The position numbers were made by a program, and so were the translations under genes. Source: Bacteroidia bacterium (lineage in GTDB: Bacteria; Bacteroidota; Bacteroidia; Bacteroidales; CAJPTX01). Taken from it: a DNA stretch of 37,148 nt. The DNA lies in the NCBI GenBank assembly GCA_905373665.1, contig CAJPTV010000006.1:1-37148 (forward strand). Direction: 5' to 3'. This document shows positions 1 through 7,137 of the stretch, one piece after another (position 1 is the stretch's first letter; each line of letters begins with the position of its first letter). A model generated the notes under the pieces. It saw only the letters and a list, made by a program, of their open reading frames with translations, ran no database searches and was not told where the DNA came from.

Positions 1-25
1 TCTATATATAGAGATATATTTATAT

Positions 26-154
26 AAAGTGGACACATGGGCACATTCACTCTTCTCCCTATTCTCTTTTATCTGCTTATCAAATACTTAGGTATGTGTC
101 CAAACCTCAAAACAAAGTGGGCACAAAGTGGACACAAAGTGGACACATGGACAC
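26..154. repeat. 11-bp direct repeats AAAGTGGRCAC
   Basis: The unit AAAGTGGRCAC occurs at 26-36 and then three times head to tail at 114-124, 125-135 and 136-146. The copies at 26-36 and 136-146 are each followed by ATGGRCAC. The 11-bp period is about one helical turn, as in iterons or phased protein-binding sites. It lies beyond the terminator of the minus-strand operon. Function is unknown. Confidence 0.7.
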
Positions 155-405
155 AACCCTCGCCCGATGGGGGCGAGGGTTGGCAAGGCGTAACGCCCAC
201 CACGACGGGCATTCAGGGGACGCATCCTCCCTTGTAGGGGTGTAGCGTGCTACACCCGCAATTCGGCACGACGTGCCGCCTATGGGGTCCGTAGGGGCGC
301 AGCATGCTACGCCCTGCGCCGTAAGGCGCATCGGGGTGTTTGTGGTGTTAATCACCCTAGCGTGGCGTTGCCACGAGTTGCGGGCGTAGCACGCTACGCC
401 CCTAC
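155..405. repeat. Cluster of hairpins, including three REP-like copies
   Basis: This stretch is almost entirely short inverted repeats. They are an 11-bp perfect stem (155-165 with 171-181), GGGTGTAGC/GCTACACCC (238-257), CGGCACG/CGTGCCG (264-278), GGGCGCAGC/GCTACGCCC with one mismatch (295-314), TGCGCC/GGCGCA (315-330), CGTGGC/GCCACG (361-374) and GGGCGTAGC/GCTACGCCC (382-401). Copies 1 and 2 of the GTAGGGGYGYAGC element face copy 3 in opposite orientation. This resembles REP/BIME-type extragenic repeats. I see no gene in 1-435. Confidence 0.65.
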
Positions 406-435
406 AGAAGAAGGAGACTGCTATGCAAAGCACAC

Positions 436-463
436 AAAAAAAGCCCCCCTTATTCAGGGGGGC
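436..463 (-). terminator. Intrinsic terminator closing the minus-strand operon
   Basis: On the minus strand GCCCCCCT pairs with AGGGGGGC around a 5-nt loop (463 down to 443), followed directly by seven Ts (442-436). It lies 37 bases past the stop codon of the portal-like gene. This is a strong rho-independent terminator shape. It argues that the eight-gene operon ends here and is not cut by the window edge. Confidence 0.85.
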
Positions 464-499
464 ACTCTGCATACAATCGACGTTTACGGAGAACGGACC

Positions 500-1891
500 T
501 TACGACTCTATTCCTGCTTGCCCTAAGCTGCGCCGCGCACCCGTCCCCGCGTCGAGGGTGGTGAGTTCGAGGTTACGTACTCGGAAGAATAGATCTGCGG
601 GCCATTTATTGAACGCCTTGATTAAATACAGCGGACGCAAGAGGCGTTCGCGCACTGGAGCAAGAAGCCCTTGTTTGATAATGAAGAGCTCGCGAGCCTC
701 CGTCCCGTTAATGCTTTTGTTCTTACCAGGGGACGCCCCGATGAGGGAAGGGTGAACGCCCATACCGTAGGCAAGAATATTGCTTACCTCTTCGAGGTCT
801 GCGAGCATCTCGCCGCCCGATTGGGGGTCTGCGGTAAGGTGCTCGAAGGTTATTGCGTCGCGCACCTCTGCGCCGTCGCGGTACTGTTCGGAGATGAAAG
901 ACAATCCGCTGTTCTTGTTATTGGCGAGGAAGCTATCGAGGCGTGTAAAGAAGTCTGTCATGATTTGCTGCCGCTCCTCCGCACTGGTGACGTTCTGTTT
1001 GGCAAAGAGCGATTTCCAAAAGTCGGGGTGCAATTTGACGTGGTATTTGAGGACGGTGGCGTTCTTCAACAGGGCGCGTTTGTATTCAGGGATCTCGTGT
1101 ACGAAGTCGAGCCAGCCTGAGTCTGCTAGCGATTGCCACCATGCTCGGCTATAGTAGGGGTGTCCGAGGCTGGGGAGCTGTATAGGCACAATAAAGCGCC
1201 TTTCTCCGCCTCGGTGGTGGTTTGATACCCCTTCGGTGTTTTGCGCGCTATTTTCCCGCAGGAAACGCACAGAATGCAGCCTCGGGACGATTCTCGAGAC
1301 CAGCACGTCGGTCGGTGTTCCTTGTTCCCATTGGTTGCTCAGGAAGTGGTGCTCGACCTCGCCTGTTTCGGGGTTTGCCTCTTCGAGGCGCGAGAAGTAT
1401 GCCTCGACGTGCTGGAGCGTCTCAATCGCTGTGCGCTCGGGGTTAAAGATGAGCGCGGAGAAGGCGTTGTTAAAAACCGTCTGGTCGAGAGCCTGCTCTG
1501 CGAACCAGCCGTTGACGTCGTTCTCCTCAAAGAAGGCGTTTACTTCGGGGTAGTCGAAACAGGGGACGTAGCGCCAATCGCGGAACTGGTTGGTTCGACG
1601 TACGGGGATGATCCCGTCTCCGCACAGGAGCATGCTCTTGAACTCCATGGCAGCGGAGAGGAGGGGGTTTCGTCTTACCTGCTCGATCATCTGCCCGGGG
1701 AGGTCGTTGCGATTGCCCCAGGAGACGGCGCCTCGGAGGGGAGGCATCCCCGATGGGGTGGGAATGCGGATGGTGGGGGTTTGTGCTGTTCGCAGGTCGT
1801 CGTAACGTTCGACGTGGGGGACGGCCCCCTGAGCCACCACGGGTTCGCCTCGTAGGGTGTGGTAATGCTCCATTATACTACTCTTACTCAT
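500..1891 (-). CDS. Phage portal-like protein
   Basis: This 463-residue protein resembles the portal-like proteins of Bacteroidales prophages. A portal is the dodecameric ring through which DNA enters and leaves a capsid. Two blocks support the call. Near residues 60-95 there is a GNRNDLP...RRNPLL..AMEFKSMLLCGDGI segment. At 370-430 there is an MGVHPSLIGASPGK segment, then NGTEARELF and an LLRPLYLIKAFNKW segment, where related portals carry a helix-rich C-terminal core. The length suits a portal. The start ATG overlaps the upstream stop in an ATGA junction, suggesting translational coupling with the 802-residue gene. It is the last gene before the terminator. No terminase or capsid gene is adjacent, which is unusual for a portal. 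The family call comes from remembered sequence pattern, not a search. Confidence 0.6.
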   Translation of the reverse strand: MSKSSIMEHYHTLRGEPVVAQGAVPHVERYDDLRTAQTPTIRIPTPSGMPPLRGAVSWGNRNDLPGQMIEQVRRNPLLSAAMEFKSMLLCGDGIIPVRRTNQFRDWRYVPCFDYPEVNAFFEENDVNGWFAEQALDQTVFNNAFSALIFNPERTAIETLQHVEAYFSRLEEANPETGEVEHHFLSNQWEQGTPTDVLVSRIVPRLHSVRFLRENSAQNTEGVSNHHRGGERRFIVPIQLPSLGHPYYSRAWWQSLADSGWLDFVHEIPEYKRALLKNATVLKYHVKLHPDFWKSLFAKQNVTSAEERQQIMTDFFTRLDSFLANNKNSGLSFISEQYRDGAEVRDAITFEHLTADPQSGGEMLADLEEVSNILAYGMGVHPSLIGASPGKNKSINGTEARELFIIKQGLLAPVRERLLRPLYLIKAFNKWPADLFFRVRNLELTTLDAGTGARRSLGQAGIES

Positions 1892-4296
1892 TGTAAAAAC
1901 TTGTTAAACTCGTCTTTTGTAGCCACACGGTTGAACTGTATGACGCGCACTGATTTGATGCGGCACTCGCCCCGACGGAGCACCATAGTCACCCTTTTGA
2001 TTCGTTGGTTACCGATGTGTGCCGCGTCATTCAGGGAGGGGTAGTTAAATTCGGTCATATACTTGAAGACCTCTTCCTCTTCCCAGCGGGTGAGCTCGCC
2101 CTCGACGGCGTGCCATAGGTGTTGGAAATAGGGGAGGACGAGGGTGTCGAGGGGGAGGTCGTTGGTGAACTTTTGGTAGCTAAATCTAGGATTATCTATT
2201 ACCACATCGGGTAATACAGACGCATTAGTGTGTAGGTCGATTTTCCCAAACACATCGTCCGCACCATTGACAATAAACAATCGCTCAGCTCTTTCTTTAT
2301 TGGGTTCGTCTCGTTCAAGTTCAAAGCATGGTCTTAGGAAACTGAGGTTAAGCCTAAAAAGAGAATATGCAAAGAACAAGTTCTGCTTGAAGAGCATAGT
2401 AGGCTTCTTGTCTTCAAAGGTCGCGGAGACGCCTCGCAGGTTCGTGTTTACGCGTCTGAGCCCTGAGACACCAAGCGAGAACATTTCAAAGGTTTTCTTA
2501 CCTGGGCGTCGTGGACGGTCGCTATCGTCGTCAGGGTTAAAGCCAGGCGGGAAGGGGAGTATACCGGGGTCTTTAGGGTCGGGAAGATTGGGGTTTGGTT
2601 TAGGCTCGTAATGAGTAAGCCACATAGCGTTTATTGTGTGTTGTTTGCTCACAAAGCGTGTTTCGGGAAGCGTCCGATCTGCGCTTTCACCTCCATAAAA
2701 GACAGCTTTGCCATGTCCCCACATTTGAGGAGATAGTTCGCTAGCGTCGTAATTCGGGCTTTTATATTCGTAGAAACGACTGCCTTCTACGTCTCTATTC
2801 CAACAGGAATTCAATAGGGTATCACCGTGGGTATATAGTGGCTTCTTACCGAACGATATTGCAACAAAGCGTCTGCGAGCAAATGGAATGTCGACGAGCT
2901 GTGCTCCGCGACCGTGTACTTTGGGAAGTGGGCGCACCTTCCATTCCCCGACATACTGCCACACGCCCTTTGCTTTATCTGCGCGGTATTGAGAGGAGCT
3001 CACCCCGATTCCCGTAGGCGTACAATCGCACAGGTGGGAGTTTATACAGAGCCGAGCTTCGTTTGAGTAGTCTTTTAGTGTGAAATAGGCAAAGCATAGT
3101 GGGTGGTCTTTTTGCTCAGGAAAGGGGATGTAGAACTCTCGTCCTTGACACGGTCCTGTATACTCGTAAGACTCTCCGTCGATAACGTCATTGTAAAAAC
3201 AGAAATGTTCGCTCTTGGTGTGGGTTGGGTATTGTCTTGAGGCGAGCCCCTTCCCCTCTTCGTAAGCTACAATCGGTATAAGGCTGTGGAGAAAGCTCTG
3301 CTCATAGTCTATATCGCTCCTTACTTCCACATCTTGCAGGCGAGGGTATTGGGCTTTTACCCATTCGTAGGAGGAGAGCTCTCCAAAGAAGCGTCGCGCA
3401 GAGCCCATATGATGGGCTTCTCGGTAAACAGCTGAGGGTTTCTTAGCGGACCCTAATACGAACTCCTTAACAAGTACCTTAGCGCAGAACATTGCGAGGA
3501 GCTCGCGCACAATCCCGAGGGCGATTCGTGAGCTCTGTAAGGAGAGTTTTTCGTTCGAGCTAAAGTCTCCACGATACACATATTCGTGATTACGTCCGCT
3601 ATAGAGAGGTGCACCTTTTGGGTTGTGGGTTCTGTATTTTGTTACTTGGTATATGTAGGCTATTTGATGGAAGGTGTTGTAAAGGTTCGATATAATGTAA
3701 ATGTGCTTATCTGTTGAAAAACGCCAATCTGTTTCATACCCGAGTTCCTCTGCATATTGTTTGAGGAGGGTCGCGGCGTCCCAGGCTATAAATGCTTTTT
3801 TTTGAGAAAGACCGTTATACCACGGCTTTTGTGACGCCCATACGGTTTCAATATCTGCGACACGATGGAACATATATTCTGTCTTCTTGGAGTCTGTTTC
3901 GTGGTTCTTGAAAGGCACATATATCGTCTTTGCGGGCCGCTCCAGCTTTTGCTCGAAGAGGCTTTTTTGTAGGAATTGGACTTTGATGCGCCGCTCGCCT
4001 GCGGAGAGGACGGTGAGCAGTCCCCAGTAAGCCTCGTCGGTATCTTGCCAGGGGAGTCCTGTTAGGTAGCCTTGCAGACGCCCTTCGTTAAGGGGAACGA
4101 GCTCGCCATTGGCGGAGCTCGGGAGTAGGAGCTCTTCGTTGTAGGGGGTTCGTGGGAGGGAGAAATCCCACGTCGTGGACGTCTCGGTATTCCACATTGG
4201 AGATAACCACTCGTAGGAAATCTCCGTCGCGTCGTCGAGTTCGAGGTAGTGTTCCGTTTCGTCTTTGACGACGTACAATGCCCAAAAGGAGTACAT
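1888..4296 (-). CDS. Large unknown protein, possibly virion-associated
   Basis: This is an 802-residue protein without signal peptide or membrane segments. Residues about 25-80 carry an EISYEWLSPMWN...WDFSLPRTPYNEELLLP pattern. It recalls large proteins in the structural gene block of Bacteroidales prophages, whose N-termini have a similar 'FSLP-TP-N' run. A Pro/Asp-rich linker at about 558-605 separates this part from a C-terminal domain of roughly 200 residues. It is translationally coupled to the portal-like gene by a 4-base overlap and follows the 298-residue gene after an 85-base gap. A structural or tail-adaptor role is inference from resemblance and position. No enzymatic motif is visible. 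Confidence 0.4.
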   Translation of the reverse strand: MYSFWALYVVKDETEHYLELDDATEISYEWLSPMWNTETSTTWDFSLPRTPYNEELLLPSSANGELVPLNEGRLQGYLTGLPWQDTDEAYWGLLTVLSAGERRIKVQFLQKSLFEQKLERPAKTIYVPFKNHETDSKKTEYMFHRVADIETVWASQKPWYNGLSQKKAFIAWDAATLLKQYAEELGYETDWRFSTDKHIYIISNLYNTFHQIAYIYQVTKYRTHNPKGAPLYSGRNHEYVYRGDFSSNEKLSLQSSRIALGIVRELLAMFCAKVLVKEFVLGSAKKPSAVYREAHHMGSARRFFGELSSYEWVKAQYPRLQDVEVRSDIDYEQSFLHSLIPIVAYEEGKGLASRQYPTHTKSEHFCFYNDVIDGESYEYTGPCQGREFYIPFPEQKDHPLCFAYFTLKDYSNEARLCINSHLCDCTPTGIGVSSSQYRADKAKGVWQYVGEWKVRPLPKVHGRGAQLVDIPFARRRFVAISFGKKPLYTHGDTLLNSCWNRDVEGSRFYEYKSPNYDASELSPQMWGHGKAVFYGGESADRTLPETRFVSKQHTINAMWLTHYEPKPNPNLPDPKDPGILPFPPGFNPDDDSDRPRRPGKKTFEMFSLGVSGLRRVNTNLRGVSATFEDKKPTMLFKQNLFFAYSLFRLNLSFLRPCFELERDEPNKERAERLFIVNGADDVFGKIDLHTNASVLPDVVIDNPRFSYQKFTNDLPLDTLVLPYFQHLWHAVEGELTRWEEEEVFKYMTEFNYPSLNDAAHIGNQRIKRVTMVLRRGECRIKSVRVIQFNRVATKDEFNKFLQ

Positions 4297-4381
4297 TCTC
4301 TGTAATAGGTTTTAGAAGGTAAAAAAGGGGACGCACACCCCCGAAAGAGTATACGCCCCCTCCAAACAAGAAAAAGAAAAG

Positions 4382-5278
4382 TTACACAATAAAGTTACGT
4401 CCGTCGGGAACGTGGCGTTTGTGGAAAACCCCAGCGGGGTCTTTGGTGCGGTCGTAATGTATGGCGTCTGCGTCGCGGGTTAAGATTCGCTTTAGCGCGT
4501 CGTATTGTTGACGCAGGTAGTACTCTACCCGGTCGGGTTGGAGACGCTCCAGTAGGAAGATAGTTCCTGTAATCTCCTCAATCGCAAGGTGTGCTCTTGC
4601 TTGTTCCCATGTCGAGTTGGTTATATCAAAGCTATTCATACGGCATAGGAACTGGTAGGTAGACTCGCTCAGGTATTCTGCTGCGAGCCTGTGTTGGGTA
4701 TTCAGGAATTCGTCGAATGACGCAAAGAAGGCTAGGGGTGAGAGCTTCTCTTTATTCCATGGGGAACTCCATGGGATGGTGAGCGGGAGCGAGCTGCAGT
4801 AGCCCTGCTTGTAATGCGAAACCTTTAGGCATGTGGTGGGGTGTCCGTTATAGCGATTGCGGTGTAGGTGCTGGAGAGCTAACCATACGTTCCAGATCCC
4901 CTTCTCTATATCCTCGTCGAGGCTCTTAAGCAGACGTTCGACGCGAGAGGTTGAGGCGGGTGTTACGCCGTCAGCGTCGGTAACGAAGAGCCCCCCTTTG
5001 CTTATAACTAGGTCTGTGTTGGGTATCGCAGAGCGTAGTGCGATGCGCGCAGGTAGATTACGGAACGAGTCAATATAGGCAGATTCGTTAGGCTCTAGGT
5101 ATTGTGTCAGGAAACCCTCCCAGTTGCCGTATTGCTTTTCAATCTCCGCCCAATCAAAGAAGCTACTAAAGGGGAAGTAACTCTTTATCTGCTCGTCGTA
5201 GCGTTTGAAGTCGTCCGTGTCGAACGAGCCTGCTACGGGGTAGAGGCGTTGTATGTCTTGTAAGCTCAGGTTGAACAT
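4382..5278 (-). CDS. Unknown protein, DUF6712-like phage head-region candidate
   Basis: The protein has 298 residues and is soluble, with no signal peptide. The segment around residues 75-125 (RIALRSAIPNTDLVIS.GGLFVTDADGVTPAS followed by a helical stretch) resembles what I recall of DUF6712-type proteins encoded near portal genes in Bacteroidales prophages. There the pattern is 'NLAL...P...ISD.GI.V...D...PA'. The remainder is helical with many aromatic residues. It lies 34 bases after the HTH-containing gene and before the 802-residue gene, in the same operon. A head-completion or adaptor role is only an inference. The family assignment is weak. Confidence 0.35.
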   Translation of the reverse strand: MFNLSLQDIQRLYPVAGSFDTDDFKRYDEQIKSYFPFSSFFDWAEIEKQYGNWEGFLTQYLEPNESAYIDSFRNLPARIALRSAIPNTDLVISKGGLFVTDADGVTPASTSRVERLLKSLDEDIEKGIWNVWLALQHLHRNRYNGHPTTCLKVSHYKQGYCSSLPLTIPWSSPWNKEKLSPLAFFASFDEFLNTQHRLAAEYLSESTYQFLCRMNSFDITNSTWEQARAHLAIEEITGTIFLLERLQPDRVEYYLRQQYDALKRILTRDADAIHYDRTKDPAGVFHKRHVPDGRNFIV

Positions 5279-5312
5279 TGTGGGTATCTGCTTTTAGGTG
5301 TGGCTATCATGA

Positions 5313-6473
5313 TTAGCGACCCTCGCCTATGCGCTCAATACGCTCTTGTATTAGGCGGAGTCCCTCGTAAAGATTGGTGCGTTTTATTGCTTCAAAGGCG
5401 GCAAAATCTCCGCCTGAGAGCATATAGAGTAAATCAGTAGGGCGGGTCTTCAAAGCGGGCTTATTGGGCTCGTTAAACGCGTTTGTGAAGAGCTGCGGGA
5501 ACTGCGAGGATATCCAACGCAGATTACCTTCCCACCACCACCACCATGCGGGTGAGCTTAGTCCGCCTGCGTTGCGACTCAGGACGTCGCGCAGACGTGC
5601 CTCAATCGCTGCATAGTCTCGCTCGTCGGGGGATTGGCGGAGGGTGCTGCAGTTGGTTCGTGGTGCGTAAAGGACGGCGAGGAACTTGGTAACGTGAGCG
5701 CCCGAGGTGCGGAGGTCCTCTGCTGTAAGGAACTCGTTCAGGGAAAGGTCTGCTAGGAGGGGTTGTGGAGCGTAGAGGAGTGACTCGGGGGGCATCTCCA
5801 TGGGGACGCGGGTGCGTCTGCTCTCCACGCGTGTTTGGTCGTCGCTCAGAAGCCACTTTAGGCTATCGAGGAGTTCGGTAAGGTCGAGGAGCGAGGCTTC
5901 TACAACGCGGTGAACGCCGCGCTCGCCGTCGACGGGTTCGACGGGGTAGATTAGGTAGCGTCCGCTAATGTAGTCACTCTCGTTATAGCGACTCTTAGGT
6001 AGCTCGCGTATGGTGACTTTGTACAGCACCTCTGCGGCGTAGAATAGGAATCCGCGTACCGAGGGGGCACGTTGTGCGACGCTCCACAGTTCGGAAAGCT
6101 GGGAATAGCTCATATCGTCCCACGAAGCGGGTGCGGAGAAGGTCACTCCCCCGATGGTACACTCTTGTTTCTTAACTGGAGTCTGTAACTGCATCTTGGC
6201 AACTAATAAGGAAAACTTGTAAGTTGGCTGGTCAAGGTTCGCCACTGGTGTTTCGGGGGTGTTCCTCCGCCTGCGAGCGGTGAAGCGAACGTCCGTCTTT
6301 GCGAGCACATTGCGGTAGTATTTCGCAATACTGTTAGGTGCGACCCTGAGCATCTTAGCCAGCCACGTCTGGGGGCGTCCCTCGGCGATCTTCTCCTCAA
6401 TCCAAATAGAGTAGTTCGTAAGCTCGCGTTGGGTTCTTGCGGGACGCCCCCCTGGGTGTTTACTCCTCTGCAT
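5313..6473 (-). CDS. HTH-containing protein of the phage-like operon
   Basis: This 386-residue protein has two visible parts. Residues 5-60 start with a basic GGRPARTQRE stretch. They continue into a helix-turn-helix-like segment (WLAKMLRVAPNSIAKYYRNV), as in small terminase subunits and DNA-binding regulators. From about residue 100 a second part reads TIGGVTFSAPASWDDMSYSQLSELW, a pattern seen in small proteins of Bacteroidales prophages. Five consecutive Trp codons lie near residue 310 (5530-5544), an unusual run followed by EGNLRW. The gene sits between the early replication genes and the structural-like genes. A DNA-recognition role, for example packaging-site recognition or late regulation, is speculative. 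Confidence 0.4.
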   Translation of the reverse strand: MQRSKHPGGRPARTQRELTNYSIWIEEKIAEGRPQTWLAKMLRVAPNSIAKYYRNVLAKTDVRFTARRRRNTPETPVANLDQPTYKFSLLVAKMQLQTPVKKQECTIGGVTFSAPASWDDMSYSQLSELWSVAQRAPSVRGFLFYAAEVLYKVTIRELPKSRYNESDYISGRYLIYPVEPVDGERGVHRVVEASLLDLTELLDSLKWLLSDDQTRVESRRTRVPMEMPPESLLYAPQPLLADLSLNEFLTAEDLRTSGAHVTKFLAVLYAPRTNCSTLRQSPDERDYAAIEARLRDVLSRNAGGLSSPAWWWWWEGNLRWISSQFPQLFTNAFNEPNKPALKTRPTDLLYMLSGGDFAAFEAIKRTNLYEGLRLIQERIERIGEGR

Positions 6474-6541
6474 TCGTGGCTGTGTTGTATGGTTAGTTGT
6501 TCTTGCTAGGTTCGTTGGTCTTTGCTATGTCTGCTCTCTGC

Positions 6542-7054
6542 CTAGAAGGGCATAAATTCGGAATATATCCGCTCGTCATACTCTCGTATGAGCGACTGGT
6601 CTTCCTCTACGGTATTGCGATAGTGTACGGGCGTGGCTTTGTGCGTCTCAATGGGGTGGAAATAGTAGTTCTCCAATACGAACTCGACGTGTACGAGGTG
6701 CTGTGCTGCGAGCTTTAGGAAAGTGTCTGCAACAGCATTAGGAATCGCATCGAGTGTCGGGACGTAAAGCGTTGCCATGTCGTGCAAAAGGTAGGCGAGC
6801 TCGTAAAGGTGATTGAAGACGTGGGTAAGGACATACTCGTCGAGTACCTCTTCGCTAATTACGAACACCCCGTCGAACTGTCCGTTGCGAACGGTATCAC
6901 GGCAGAGCTCGTAGCCCTCAATGTCAAAGCCGTTCGTGAGCAGGTGGTGTAGCTCGTCTTTTGGGAAAAAGTAGAAGCCTTCGATGAGCTCATGGAAACA
7001 GTGGCGGCTTTCGTAGTGGAAGTCCTTCGTGGTAATCAACAATGCGTAATTCAT
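6542..7054 (-). CDS. Small unknown protein, paralogue A
   Basis: This 170-residue soluble acidic protein is unrecognised by family. Its C-terminal half resembles that of the 139-residue protein at 9563-9982. Shared features are a DGVF/EGIF turn, then L.VP.L (or L.IP.I), then F-L-K-L-A (or L-L-R-L-A), then a V.VEFVLEN (or I.LYFVED) ending. Both genes also have nearly the same untranslated leader with a GGAAAGG ribosome-binding site. This suggests an ancient duplication inside the operon. It follows the helicase gene by 83 bases and is the last gene before the structural-like block. Function is unknown; a replication accessory role is guessed from position only. Confidence 0.55.
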   Translation of the reverse strand: MNYALLITTKDFHYESRHCFHELIEGFYFFPKDELHHLLTNGFDIEGYELCRDTVRNGQFDGVFVISEEVLDEYVLTHVFNHLYELAYLLHDMATLYVPTLDAIPNAVADTFLKLAAQHLVHVEFVLENYYFHPIETHKATPVHYRNTVEEDQSLIREYDERIYSEFMPF

Positions 7055-7091
7055 GGTAACCTTTCCTTTCTTTTGTGTTTGTGTTCAACTG
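7055..7091 (-). promoter_or_regulatory. Leader and RBS shared with the other small gene
   Basis: The 33 bases at 7059-7091 match 9990-10019 with few differences: ACCTTTCCTTT, then a TTGTGTTTGTGT-like run, then AACTG on the plus strand. On the minus strand this reads as CAGTT...GAAAGGAAAGGT ahead of the ATG. The GGAAAGG core should act as the ribosome-binding site. The conservation extends well past it. Confidence 0.6.
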
Positions 7092-7120
7092 TCTATTTCC
7101 AATGGTTCGTAGGCGGAGGG

Positions 7121-7136
7121 GTATTCAGGGGAGTGG
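7121..7136. repeat. 16-bp repeated site, copy 1
   Basis: GTATTCAGGGGAGTGG here recurs with one mismatch (A for G) at 11202-11217, in the region upstream of the operon. This copy lies just past the helicase stop codon, in the 83-base gap before paralogue A. It is a candidate operator or recombination relic. A shorter ATTCAGGGGA core also occurs at 211-220. Confidence 0.45.
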
Positions 7137-7137
7137 G

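Noticed and set aside
671..1855. Long plus-strand frames opposite the portal-like gene
   Set aside because: They are antisense shadows of a well-supported gene with tight operon spacing; the predicted peptides match no family.
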